Shown here piece after piece: positions 22,988 to 30,749 of a DNA stretch of 47,285 bases. Position 1 is the stretch's first letter. Each line of letters opens with the position of its first letter. The notes under the pieces are model-generated. The model was not told the DNA's origin. It saw nothing but the letters and a program-made list of their open reading frames with translations, and searched no databases. The translations under genes were made by a program, and so were the position numbers. Source of the DNA: Clostridia bacterium (GTDB lineage Bacteria; Bacillota_A; Clostridia; Christensenellales; Aristaeellaceae); NCBI GenBank assembly GCA_017620455.1, contig JAFZQK010000067.1:1-47285 (forward strand). The letters run 5' to 3'.

Positions 22988-23662
22988 ATGGGCAACGAAC
23001 ACTGGCAAATGCTGACCGAAAGCTTCCCGCAGCTATTGGAATACGGGATCAAAGTAACGATCCCCCTGTCCATCCTGTCCTTTGCGCTGGGGCTGGCCGT
23101 GGCGGTGACGGTGGCGCTGATCCAGTACGCCAACGTTCGGTTTTTGCGTCAGCTGTGCCGTTTTTATATCTGGATCACCCGGGGAACGCCCCTGCTGGTG
23201 CAGCTGTTCATCGTGTTTTACGGCCTGCCGGACATCGGGATCAAGCTGAGCAATTACCTGTCGGCCTTCCTGGTGCTGGGCTTCAACGAAGGCGCTTACA
23301 TGGCCGAAACCATGCGCGGCGCCCTGGAAAGCGTGCCCCGGGGGCAGATGGAGGCCGGGTACTGCGCGGGGATGAATTACGTGCAGATCATGGGCCACGT
23401 GGTGCTGCCCCAGGCCTTCCGCACCGCCTTCCCCGCCCTGGGCAATTCCCTGATCGCCATGGTGAAGGATACCTCCATGGCCGCCTCCATCACCATGGCG
23501 GAAATGTTCCGCCAGGCCCAGATCATCAGCGGACAGCGGGGCGACGTACTGCTGCTGTACTGCGAGGCGGCGGTGATCTATCTGCTGTTCTGCACGGTGC
23601 TGACCTGGCTGCAGCGGCTGGGCGAAAAGCTGCTGGCCAAGAGAGGAGGCGTCCGGGCATGA
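22988..23662 (+). CDS. Amino acid ABC transporter permease (HisM/GlnP type)
   Basis: 224 residues from ATG 22988 (MGNEHWQMLTESFPQLL). The ribosome site GGAAGGGA is about 13 nt away, a weak spacing, but an earlier ATG lies inside the terminator hairpin. About five membrane segments; the family signature region is FYIWITRGTPLLVQLFIVFY, then LGFNEGAYMAETMRGALESV and the EAA-like GQMEAGYCAGMNYVQIMGHV. The gene overlaps the ATPase start (ATGA). It is the translocation subunit for the preceding binding protein. Confidence 0.92.
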   Translation: MGNEHWQMLTESFPQLLEYGIKVTIPLSILSFALGLAVAVTVALIQYANVRFLRQLCRFYIWITRGTPLLVQLFIVFYGLPDIGIKLSNYLSAFLVLGFNEGAYMAETMRGALESVPRGQMEAGYCAGMNYVQIMGHVVLPQAFRTAFPALGNSLIAMVKDTSMAASITMAEMFRQAQIISGQRGDVLLLYCEAAVIYLLFCTVLTWLQRLGEKLLAKRGGVRA

Positions 23663-24405
23663 TGCTGGATATTCAGAACGTGCGCAAGCGCTTCGGCGAC
23701 AGGGAGGTATTGAAGGGCATCAGCCTCACCGTGGACAAGGGCGACGTGGTGGCCATCCTGGGCCCCAGCGGCAGCGGGAAAACCACCTTCCTGCGGTGCC
23801 TGAATTTTCTGGAAAAGGCGGACGGCGGCGCGCTGGTATTCGACGGCGGGCATTTCGATCTGCACGCCGCTTCCAAGGCCGATATCGCCCGGGTGCGGAA
23901 AAAGACGGCTTTCGTATTCCAGAATTTCAATCTGTTTTTGAACAAGACCGTATTGCAGAACGTGACGCTGGGCCTGGAAAAAGGCCGCGGCATGAAAAAG
24001 GCCGACGCCCGGGCGGCCGCCCTCCGGGCCCTGGAGCACGTGGGCATGGCGGACCGGCTGGATAGCTATCCTTCCCAGCTCTCCGGCGGCCAGCAGCAGC
24101 GGGTGGCTATCGCCCGGGCCCTGGCCTCCGATCCCGAGATCATTTATTTCGACGAGCCCACCTCCGCCCTGGACCCGGAATTGATCGGCGAGGTGCTGTC
24201 CGTCATGCGGCAGCTGGCCAGGGAGGGCATGACCATGCTGGTGGTCACCCACGAAATGGATTTCGCCCGGAACGTATCCAACAAGGTGCTGTTCATGGCG
24301 GACGGCACGGCGGTGGAAACCGGCCCCTCCCGCGAATTCTTTGAAAACCCCAAAGCGGATCGGTCCCGGGATTTCATCCGCTCCATCCTGGCCGCCCGGG
24401 AATGA
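23659..24405 (+). CDS. Amino acid ABC transporter ATP-binding protein
   Basis: 248 residues from ATG 23659, overlapping the permease stop codon, with GAGGAGG nine bases upstream; the next codon is also ATG. Walker A GPSGSGKTTFLRC, Q-loop FVFQNFNLFLNKTVLQNV, signature [15 protein letters not shown], Walker B IIYFDEPTSALDPEL and switch His VVTHEMDFARN are all intact, typical of the GlnQ/HisP class. No C-terminal regulatory domain. Last gene of the amino acid importer. Confidence 0.94.
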   Translation: MMLDIQNVRKRFGDREVLKGISLTVDKGDVVAILGPSGSGKTTFLRCLNFLEKADGGALVFDGGHFDLHAASKADIARVRKKTAFVFQNFNLFLNKTVLQNVTLGLEKGRGMKKADARAAALRALEHVGMADRLDSYPSQLSGGQQQRVAIARALASDPEIIYFDEPTSALDPELIGEVLSVMRQLAREGMTMLVVTHEMDFARNVSNKVLFMADGTAVETGPSREFFENPKADRSRDFIRSILAARE

Positions 24406-24428
24406 TCCGCAGGCCCGCTCCGTCGGTT

Positions 24429-24456
24429 TTTACGGATGGTTTTCATCCGTTATGAT
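24429..24456 (+). promoter_or_regulatory. Promoter with inverted repeat in its spacer, before the RCC1 lipoprotein gene
   Basis: TTTACG (24429-24434), a 16-nt spacer and TATGAT (24451-24456). A dyad ACGGATG-N5-CATCCGT (24432-24450) fills the spacer and touches the -35, a position where a bound repressor would block polymerase. It could instead be a weak terminator hairpin of the ABC operon, but no U-run follows. Confidence 0.55.
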
Positions 24457-24519
24457 ACAATCAGACAGAAAGAAATCGGCAACCGTTTCCACAGTCCGCA
24501 ATATTACGGAGGAATCAAT

Positions 24520-26073
24520 ATGAGAAAAAAAGCCGTCTGCTTCGTGATCCTGCTGGTGCTGCTGTCCGTGCTGTCCGGATGCGGGGAAACCGTTCAATCC
24601 AAATATGAAAGCGCCCAGTCTCTGATGGCGAATGGCCAGTACGCGGAAGCCGCCGCCAAATTCAGCGAGCTGGGCAATTACGAAGAAGCCACCTGGATGG
24701 CCATGTACTGCAAAGCGGCGCTGGCGGGGGAAAACGGGGATTACGATACCGCCCTGTCCGGTTTCCGTTCCCTGGAAAACTATAAGGACAGCGCCTTCAT
24801 GCTGAAATACTACGAAGCGCGGCAGCAGGAAGCCGCGGGCAACTGGCCCTCGGCGATTTCGCTGTACGATTCCATCATTCTTTTCCGGGACAGTCAGGCG
24901 CGGTCGGAAGCCTGCCGGAAGGCCGCCTATGACCGGGGAACCGCGCTGCTGGAAGCTCAGGATTGGGACGGCGCGGCGGCTGCCTTCGAGCAGGCCGGCA
25001 ACTACGGCGACGCCGCATCCCAGATATCGGCCACCCGCTACGCGGAAGGCGAAGCGAAGCGCGCCGCCCAGGATTGGAGCGGCGCGGTGGCCGCCTTTGA
25101 GCAGGCCGGCGGTTATCTGGACGCGGAGGAGCAAATCGCCTCCGTTCATTCCTCGGCAGCCGCGGCGCTGGAGGCGCAGGGCAGAAAGCCCTTTGCGGCG
25201 CTGTATTACGCCAAATCGGGGAACAGGGAGAAGGCGTTTTCTCTTTGGGTGTCCGCGAATCAAATGAGCGTTGCCGCGGGCTCCGGTCACACCGCGGGCC
25301 TGAAAACGAACGGCGCCGCGGTCGCCGTGGGATGGAATGAATACAAGCAGTGCAATCTATCCGATTGGAAAAATATCGTCGCCATTGCCACGGGCCAGAC
25401 ATACACCGTGGGGCTGAAAACGGACGGCTCCGTGATCGCGGCAGGATATAACCATGCCGGCCAGTGCAACGTGGGCGATTGGCGGAACATCGTCGCCGTC
25501 GCTGCGGGAAGCATGCACACCGTGGGGCTGAAAGCGGACGGCTCCGTGGTCGCGGTAGGGTATACCGCGTCTGGGGAATGCAGCGTGACGGCCTGGCGGG
25601 ACATCGTCGCCATCTCCGCGGGAGGCAACCACACCGTGGGCCTGAAGGCAGACGGCACGGTGATCGCGGCGGGGTACAACAGCTTTGGCCAATGCGACGT
25701 GGCCGATTGGCGGGATATCGTCGCCGTTGCCGCGGGAAACCACCACACCGTGGGCCTGAAGGCAGACGGCACGGTGATCGCCGTGGGTAACAATGAAGCC
25801 GGTCAATGCGACGTGGCCGATTGGCAGGATATCGTCGCCATCTCCGCGGGATACTCCCATACTGTGGGCCTGAAAGCAGACGGCACGGTGATCGCCGTGG
25901 GTGACAATGAATTCGGCCAATGCGACGTGGCCGACTGGCACGATATCGTCACCATCTCCGCGGGAGGCACCCACACCGTGGGCCTGAAAACAGACGGCAC
26001 GGTGATCGCCGTGGGAAACAACGGATTCGGGCGCTGCGAAGTGGCCGACTGGCGCGGCATCCGGGTGCCCTGA
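24520..26073 (+). CDS. Lipoprotein with TPR-like repeats and seven RCC1 repeats
   Basis: 517 residues from ATG 24520, with ACGGAGGAAT upstream. The lipobox LSGC (VLLSVLSGCGE) predicts surface lipidation. Residues ~25-245 are helical repeats with the recurring patterns YAEAAAKFSELGNYEEA, YDTALSGFRSLENYKDSA and WDGAAAAFEQAGNYGDAA, resembling TPR units. The C-terminal 266 residues are exactly seven 38-residue RCC1-like repeats of the form HTVGLKADGTVIAVG followed by GQCDVADW and DIVAI, predicted to close a beta-propeller. Such proteins are surface or binding proteins in gut Clostridia; the ligand is unknown. Confidence 0.87.
   Translation: MRKKAVCFVILLVLLSVLSGCGETVQSKYESAQSLMANGQYAEAAAKFSELGNYEEATWMAMYCKAALAGENGDYDTALSGFRSLENYKDSAFMLKYYEARQQEAAGNWPSAISLYDSIILFRDSQARSEACRKAAYDRGTALLEAQDWDGAAAAFEQAGNYGDAASQISATRYAEGEAKRAAQDWSGAVAAFEQAGGYLDAEEQIASVHSSAAAALEAQGRKPFAALYYAKSGNREKAFSLWVSANQMSVAAGSGHTAGLKTNGAAVAVGWNEYKQCNLSDWKNIVAIATGQTYTVGLKTDGSVIAAGYNHAGQCNVGDWRNIVAVAAGSMHTVGLKADGSVVAVGYTASGECSVTAWRDIVAISAGGNHTVGLKADGTVIAAGYNSFGQCDVADWRDIVAVAAGNHHTVGLKADGTVIAVGNNEAGQCDVADWQDIVAISAGYSHTVGLKADGTVIAVGDNEFGQCDVADWHDIVTISAGGTHTVGLKTDGTVIAVGNNGFGRCEVADWRGIRVP
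25273..26070 (+). repeat. Seven tandem 114-bp repeats (RCC1 propeller)
   Basis: Seven in-frame 114-bp units. Units 4 to 7 are almost identical at the DNA level, whereas units 1 to 3 have diverged, suggesting recent duplication or gene conversion at the 3' end. Confidence 0.88.
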
Positions 26074-26162
26074 TCCTTTGTCGGCAGCCGGCCAGGCTGC
26101 GTCAACCCAGCTTCGGCCCATGAAAAATCAGCGTTTCCCGGCAGAAGCGTTTTTCTTTTCTG

Positions 26163-26191
26163 TTGCGTCCCGGAAGCGTATCTGCTATAAT
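26163..26191 (+). promoter_or_regulatory. Promoter of the arabinofuranosidase gene
   Basis: TTGCGT (26163-26168), a 17-nt spacer and TATAAT (26186-26191). No CcpA cre site was recognised. Confidence 0.8.
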
Positions 26192-26238
26192 CAAAGAAAA
26201 GCGGCATGCCGCCAGAAAACGAAAAGGAGACACCACCG

Positions 26239-27705
26239 ATGAACAAGCTGATCATCCAGCCGCAGGTGAAAAAAGGTCATATCCGCAAGGAGCTGCAGGG
26301 GCATTTTTCCGAGCATCTGGGCCGCTGCATCTACGGCGGCGTGTACGTGGGCGAAAACAGCGATATCCCCAACGAGAACGGCATGCGCAAGGACGTGGTG
26401 CAGGCCCTGCGGGACATCAGCATCCCCGTGCTGCGCTGGCCCGGCGGCTGCTTTGCCGACGAATACCACTGGAAGGACGGCATCGGCCCCAAGGAAGGGC
26501 GCAAAAAGATGATCAACACCCACTGGGGCGGCGTCACCGAGGATAATTCCTTCGGCACCCATGAATTCATGGAGCTGTGCCGGCAGCTGGGGTGTGAGCC
26601 GTATGTGAACGGCAACGTGGGCAGCGGCACCGTGCAGGAAATGAGCGAATGGGTGGAATACATGACCATGGAGGGCGTCTCCCCCATGGCGGACCAGCGC
26701 AAAGCCAACGGCCACGAAGCGGCCTGGAAGCTGCCCTTCTTCGGCGTGGGCAACGAAAGCTGGGGCTGCGGCGGCAACATGACGGCGGAGCACTACGCCA
26801 ATGAATACCGCCGGTATCAGACCTACGTGCGCAATTACCGGCCCGGGGAGAAGATCTATAAGATCGCCTGCGGCCCCGGGGATTTCGGCACCGAATGGAC
26901 CGAAACGCTGATGAAGGTGGCCGGCCGGTTCATGGACGGCCTGTCCGTGCACTATTACACCGTGCCCCACGACTGGAACCACAAGGGCCACGCCCTGGGC
27001 TTCAGCCGGGAGGATTATGAGATCACGCTGAAAGCCGCCCTGAACATCGAGCGCATGATCCGCACCCACGAGGTGATCATGGACCGGTACGATCCCGAAA
27101 AGCGGGTGGGCATGATCGTGGACGAATGGGGCACCTGGTACGACGTGGAGGAGGGCACCAACCCCGGCTTCCTTTACCAGCAGAGCTCCATGCGGGACGC
27201 CATGGTGGCCGCCCTGACGCTGAATATTTTCAATAAGCACTGCGACCGCATCCACATGGCCAACATCGCCCAGCTGGTGAACGTGCTCCAGTCCGTGATC
27301 CTGACGGAAGGCCCCCGGATGCTGCTGACCCCCACCTATTTCATCTTCAAGCTCTACAAGGACCATCAGGAGAACGACCTGCTGGAGAGCGTGCTGATCC
27401 CGGACGGCCCGGAAGGCGAGCTGCCCATCCTGCAGGAATCCTCCTCCATCGCCGCCGACGGCGCGGTCCATGTGACGCTGGTGAACCCCGGCCTGGACGA
27501 CGCCCGGGAGGTGGAGATCGCCCTGGGCGGCCGGGAGATCCGGGAGGCTTCCGCCCGCATCCTCACCGGGAAAATGGACGACCACAACACCTTCGACGCC
27601 CCGGACGCCGTGAAGGACCGGGCGTTCACGGATTTCACCGTGAAGGACGGAAAGCTCACCGCCGTGCTGCCCCCCGTTTCCGCGGCGCATTTCATCCTCC
27701 GCTGA
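26239..27705 (+). CDS. Alpha-L-arabinofuranosidase, glycoside hydrolase family 51
   Basis: 488 residues from ATG 26239, with AAAAGGAGA upstream. GH51 enzymes release arabinose from arabinan and arabinoxylan with retention. The acid/base Glu is in GVGNESWGCGG and the nucleophile Glu in IVDEWGTWYD; other blocks are GHFSEHLGRCIYGGVYVGE and VLRWPGGCFADEYHWKDGIG. The C-terminal beta domain (VHVTLVNPGLDD) completes the fold. No signal peptide, so it acts on imported oligosaccharides in the cytoplasm. It appears monocistronic or paired with the small gene after it; no arabinose transporter lies next to it. Confidence 0.95.
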   Translation: MNKLIIQPQVKKGHIRKELQGHFSEHLGRCIYGGVYVGENSDIPNENGMRKDVVQALRDISIPVLRWPGGCFADEYHWKDGIGPKEGRKKMINTHWGGVTEDNSFGTHEFMELCRQLGCEPYVNGNVGSGTVQEMSEWVEYMTMEGVSPMADQRKANGHEAAWKLPFFGVGNESWGCGGNMTAEHYANEYRRYQTYVRNYRPGEKIYKIACGPGDFGTEWTETLMKVAGRFMDGLSVHYYTVPHDWNHKGHALGFSREDYEITLKAALNIERMIRTHEVIMDRYDPEKRVGMIVDEWGTWYDVEEGTNPGFLYQQSSMRDAMVAALTLNIFNKHCDRIHMANIAQLVNVLQSVILTEGPRMLLTPTYFIFKLYKDHQENDLLESVLIPDGPEGELPILQESSSIAADGAVHVTLVNPGLDDAREVEIALGGREIREASARILTGKMDDHNTFDAPDAVKDRAFTDFTVKDGKLTAVLPPVSAAHFILR

Positions 27706-27708
27706 GCC

Positions 27709-27960
27709 ATGGCGGCCCCCTCGGAATGCCGCCGGTGCCTGCTCAGGGACGTATCGCCGGAGGATTACCAGAAGTACGTGGAAAGCGTGCTCGTAAAAAT
27801 CCCGGCCCGGGACCGCGCGCCGGACAGCGTGTACGCCGCCCGGCTGGACGCCTGCCGCAGCTGCGGCCAGCTGAACGGCGGCACCTGCATGGGCTGCGGC
27901 TGCCTGGTGGAGCTCCGCGCAGCCTACGCCCGGCAGAAATGCCCCTTCCGCACCTGGTAA
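27709..27960 (+). CDS. Small Cys-rich protein (DUF6171-like)
   Basis: 83 residues beginning MAAPSECRRCLLRDVSPEDY, three bases after the abfA stop and without a clear ribosome site, so translation is probably coupled. Cys pattern: CRRC, then CRSCGQLNGG, CMGCGC and a last Cys in RQKCPFRTW, enough to bind one or two metal ions. It matches from memory the DUF6171 proteins of Clostridia, whose function is unknown. Confidence 0.72.
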   Translation: MAAPSECRRCLLRDVSPEDYQKYVESVLVKIPARDRAPDSVYAARLDACRSCGQLNGGTCMGCGCLVELRAAYARQKCPFRTW

Positions 27961-27966
27961 GGCCAA

Positions 27967-28005
27967 AAAAGCATCGCCCCGTCTGCGAACTGCAGGCGGG
28001 GCGAT
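27967..28005 (-). terminator. Terminator of the SpoIIE-phosphatase operon
   Basis: ATCGCCCC pairs with GGGGCGAT (27973-27980 with 27998-28005), with extra pairing in the loop. On the minus strand it is followed by GCTTTTTT. The plus strand has a weaker ATATTTG, so it may serve the convergent gene too. Confidence 0.85.
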
Positions 28006-28024
28006 ATTTGCATATTCAGAGTAA

Positions 28025-29770
28025 TTATTCCGTTTTTCCCTTGTACGCCAAGCACAGCATGGTCAGATCGTCGAACTGCTCGGCGTCCTGAACGAAGCCG
28101 TCCACAGCCCGGCGCACGCCCCGGAGCACCTCCTGGGGAGGGGCGTCCCCGGTTTCGTTCAGGGCGGCCAGCATCCTGTCCGTGCCGAAAAGCTCCCGCT
28201 CCCCGCTGGTGGCTTCCGGCACGCCGTCGGTATAGAGGAACAGCCGGTCCCCGGGCGAAAGGGTCATTTCGTATTCCTTGTATTTCATGCCCGCCATGCC
28301 GCCGATGACGAAGCCGTGGCGGTCCTTATACAGCTCGTAGCGGCCGCCGGCGCGCTTGATCGCCGGGTATTCGTGCCCGGCGTTGGCACACTTCATTTTC
28401 CCGGTGGAGATCTCCAGGATGCCCAGCCACACGGTCACGAACATCTGCACCTGATTGTCGGAGCAGAGGGCTTCGTTGGTCTTGGTCAGGATCTCCCCGG
28501 CGGAGCGGCCCAGCATGGCGCAGCTCTGCAATATCACCTTCGATACCATCATGAACAGCGCCGCGGGCACGCCCTTACCGCTGACGTCCGCCATCACCAG
28601 GCACAGGTGGTCATCGTCAATGAGGAAGAAATCGTAAAAATCGCCGCCCACTTCCTTCGCCGGGTCCATGGAAGCGTAGAGATCGAATTCATGCCGGTCC
28701 GGGAACGGCGGGAACACGTGGGGCAGCATGGAACTCTGGATCTTGGCCGCCAGGTGCATTTCCGTGTCGATGCGCTCCTTTTCGGCGGTGACCCGGGTGA
28801 TCTCCTTTTCGTGCTCGGCAAGGCTTTTCTCCATGCCCGCCATGATCCGGCTCAGGTTTTCCAATTCGTCGCCGGTATGGATGCCCAGGGAGGAGAAATG
28901 ATCGCTGTTGTCCGCGCCGCTTTGCCTGTCCTGTACGTAAGCCACCGCCGCGCCGGCAATGGCGTCGATGGGCTCCGCCACGGATTTTTTCATCCGCCGC
29001 GCCATCAGCCAGGCGATCAGCACCGTGGCGGCCAGCAGGGCCACGCCGATCTGCAGGGCGTACTGGGTCAGTTTCGCGGCGACGCTGCCGATGGAAACGT
29101 CCACCAGCAAATATTCGCAGATTTCCCCGTCCTGATCCCGGATGGGGCATCCGGCAGTGCACAGCCAGCCGTATTTTTCCGTATTGCCGATGGTGTACAG
29201 ATCGCCTTCGCCGTCCCAGTTCAGGAACCGCATCATTTGGTCCCGGTCCACTTTTTCCCATTCCCCGGGAGCCAGCGGATCCACCTCATCGGAGTCCGCA
29301 ATGTAGACCATGGCGCTGGTTTCCTCGTCGTACATGGCCAGATAGACGAAATCCACGTCGTTCTTATACCCTCTGAGCATATGCCTCAGCACGTCATAGG
29401 CGCCGCCCTTGCGCGTCACGCTGTCCAGAACGGTATAAAACCCGCGGTACGTTTCTCTGTCCGCTTCCGCATCGCTTTCCATCAGGCTGCGCTGTTCGGG
29501 CGTCAGGCCTCTGTAAATGCCCATGATCTCCTTGGACAGGCCGATGGAATCCGCCGCGTTGGTCGCCGCGGCGACCGCCAGCCTGGCCGTTTTGCAGGCC
29601 CGGTCGATGGACTGCCGGAACAGATTGGACCCATAGATGAGCAAACCGATCAACAGCGCCACCGCGCCCAGGAGAAAGCTGCTCAGGATGATCCTGCCCA
29701 CCGTTTTCGCGGCCAGCGAATGGCGCTTCTTCTCCCGTTCGCTCATTTGCGCTACGCTTTTCTTTCCCAT
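28025..29770 (-). CDS. Membrane-bound SpoIIE/RsbU-type PP2C phosphatase with sensor domain
   Basis: 581 residues. Membrane helix near 25-47 (IILSSFLLGAVALLIGLLIY), an extracytoplasmic sensor of ~185 residues, a second helix (IGVALLAATVLIAWLMARRM), a HAMP-like segment, a coiled coil (LAEHEKEITRVTAEKERIDT) and a C-terminal PP2C domain. The domain is marked by MHLAAKIQSSMLPHVFPPFP, DPAKEVGGDFYDFFLID, MADVSGKGVPAALFM, TVWLGILEISTGKMKCANAG and QFDDLTMLCLAYKG; metal-binding Asp residues are in GGDFYDF, ADVSGKG and FDDLT. It should dephosphorylate the STAS protein encoded upstream. The start follows a weak GGGGAAAA. Confidence 0.92.
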   Translation of the reverse strand: MGKKSVAQMSEREKKRHSLAAKTVGRIILSSFLLGAVALLIGLLIYGSNLFRQSIDRACKTARLAVAAATNAADSIGLSKEIMGIYRGLTPEQRSLMESDAEADRETYRGFYTVLDSVTRKGGAYDVLRHMLRGYKNDVDFVYLAMYDEETSAMVYIADSDEVDPLAPGEWEKVDRDQMMRFLNWDGEGDLYTIGNTEKYGWLCTAGCPIRDQDGEICEYLLVDVSIGSVAAKLTQYALQIGVALLAATVLIAWLMARRMKKSVAEPIDAIAGAAVAYVQDRQSGADNSDHFSSLGIHTGDELENLSRIMAGMEKSLAEHEKEITRVTAEKERIDTEMHLAAKIQSSMLPHVFPPFPDRHEFDLYASMDPAKEVGGDFYDFFLIDDDHLCLVMADVSGKGVPAALFMMVSKVILQSCAMLGRSAGEILTKTNEALCSDNQVQMFVTVWLGILEISTGKMKCANAGHEYPAIKRAGGRYELYKDRHGFVIGGMAGMKYKEYEMTLSPGDRLFLYTDGVPEATSGERELFGTDRMLAALNETGDAPPQEVLRGVRRAVDGFVQDAEQFDDLTMLCLAYKGKTE

Positions 29771-29786
29771 GCGTTTTCCCCGGCGG

Positions 29787-30392
29787 TCAAGCCATCTTTT
29801 TTTCCAGGGTCATTTCCACCGTGCGCCCGCGGATGGACACCTTCACATCGTCCGCCACCTGGGCCACCACGGATTTTTCCAATTCGTCCCAGGCTTCCAG
29901 CGCTTCCTTCTCCTGCCGCCGCACGGAGGGCGCCAGCGCTTCCTCGTACCGCATCATGGACCATTCCCAGTCCATCGTGGGCAGGCTGGATTCCTCGTAC
30001 ATGCCGGGCAGGATCAGCGGGCTGGTGAGGGCGACGACGTCCTCATCCGCGCCCCGGTCAAAGAAATCCCGCAGCTTGCCCATGAGCCCCCGGGCGGATT
30101 CGTTTTTCCCGGAGCTGGCGGCGGAAAGCAGCTGCGTGCGCTTGTCGCTGTCCATGCGGGTGGTCACCTGCAGGTGCAGCCGGTACACGTCGTTATCGTC
30201 CTCGATCCAGAAAACGCCTTCCGTTTCGCCGGTAATGGAGCGCATCATGCCCATCATTTCCTCGGTGAGCAGCCTAAGATGCAGCGCGTTCTTTCCGGAC
30301 AGGCCCTTGTACGCCGCCACTTTCTCCGCCTGGTCCAGCGCCTTTTCCATCTGGCTTCCCCTGCTGGAAACCACGATCATATCAGTTTTCAT
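29787..30392 (-). CDS. Partner-switch component, degenerate GHKL ATPase-like protein
   Basis: 201 residues starting MKTDMIVVSSRGSQMEKALD after AGGGAGAG. It lies between STAS and PP2C genes, where an RsbW-type kinase/anti-sigma factor would be expected. The segment HLRLLTEEMMGMMRSITGET aligns in pattern with the N-box helix, and the following EGVFWIEDDNDVYRLHLQVT is like its strands. The usual Asn is absent, no DxGxG is visible, and SGKNESARGLMGKLRDFF is at best a remnant of the glycine-rich lid. The C-terminus (DELEKSVVAQVADDVKVSIR) is well conserved in related clostridial proteins, from memory. It may bind rather than phosphorylate the STAS protein. Confidence 0.72.
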   Translation of the reverse strand: MKTDMIVVSSRGSQMEKALDQAEKVAAYKGLSGKNALHLRLLTEEMMGMMRSITGETEGVFWIEDDNDVYRLHLQVTTRMDSDKRTQLLSAASSGKNESARGLMGKLRDFFDRGADEDVVALTSPLILPGMYEESSLPTMDWEWSMMRYEEALAPSVRRQEKEALEAWDELEKSVVAQVADDVKVSIRGRTVEMTLEKKMA

Positions 30393-30404
30393 GCTTTCTC
30401 TCCC

Positions 30405-30701
30405 TTATTCGATCTCCAGGATGTCGCAGAAGCCGGTGACCTCGAATACTTCCGATACGATCTCGTTGACGTTCGTGATCTTCATGCCGCCCTTGCCGCT
30501 CATCACCTTGTGCGCGGTCAGGAGCACCCGCAGCCCCGCGGAGGAAATGTACTCCAGCTTTTCAAAGTCCAGCGTCAGGCTGTCCACGGCGTTCAGGGAC
30601 GCGTTCAGCTCCTTTTCCAGCTCCGGGGCGGTCATGGTATCCAGCCGGCCCTCCAGGGCCAGGGTCAGCGCGCTTCCGTTCAGGGTCTTGCTGATGGTCA
30701 T
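30405..30701 (-). CDS. STAS-domain anti-sigma factor antagonist (SpoIIAA/RsbV-like)
   Basis: 98 residues; AAGGAGGAG precedes the start. It is a complete STAS domain: LTLALEGRLDTMTAPELEKE, then LTLDFEKLEYISSAGLRVLL with the phosphorylatable Ser in ISSAGLR, and GGMKITNVNEIVSEVFEVTG. In partner switching the unphosphorylated form binds the anti-sigma kinase, and a PP2C phosphatase reactivates it. Both neighbours fit that scheme. No sigma-B/F gene is in the window, so the regulated target is unknown. It starts 48 nt after the HAD gene and may be read through from it. Confidence 0.93.
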   Translation of the reverse strand: MTISKTLNGSALTLALEGRLDTMTAPELEKELNASLNAVDSLTLDFEKLEYISSAGLRVLLTAHKVMSGKGGMKITNVNEIVSEVFEVTGFCDILEIE

Positions 30702-30749
30702 AAGAATCTCCTCCTTCTGCCTTTCCGGTTCATTCCGCGAAAGCCGCGG

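Noticed and set aside
25273..26070. Possible CRISPR or DNA-level repeat element
   Set aside because: The 114-bp units are coding RCC1 blades, with no spacers.
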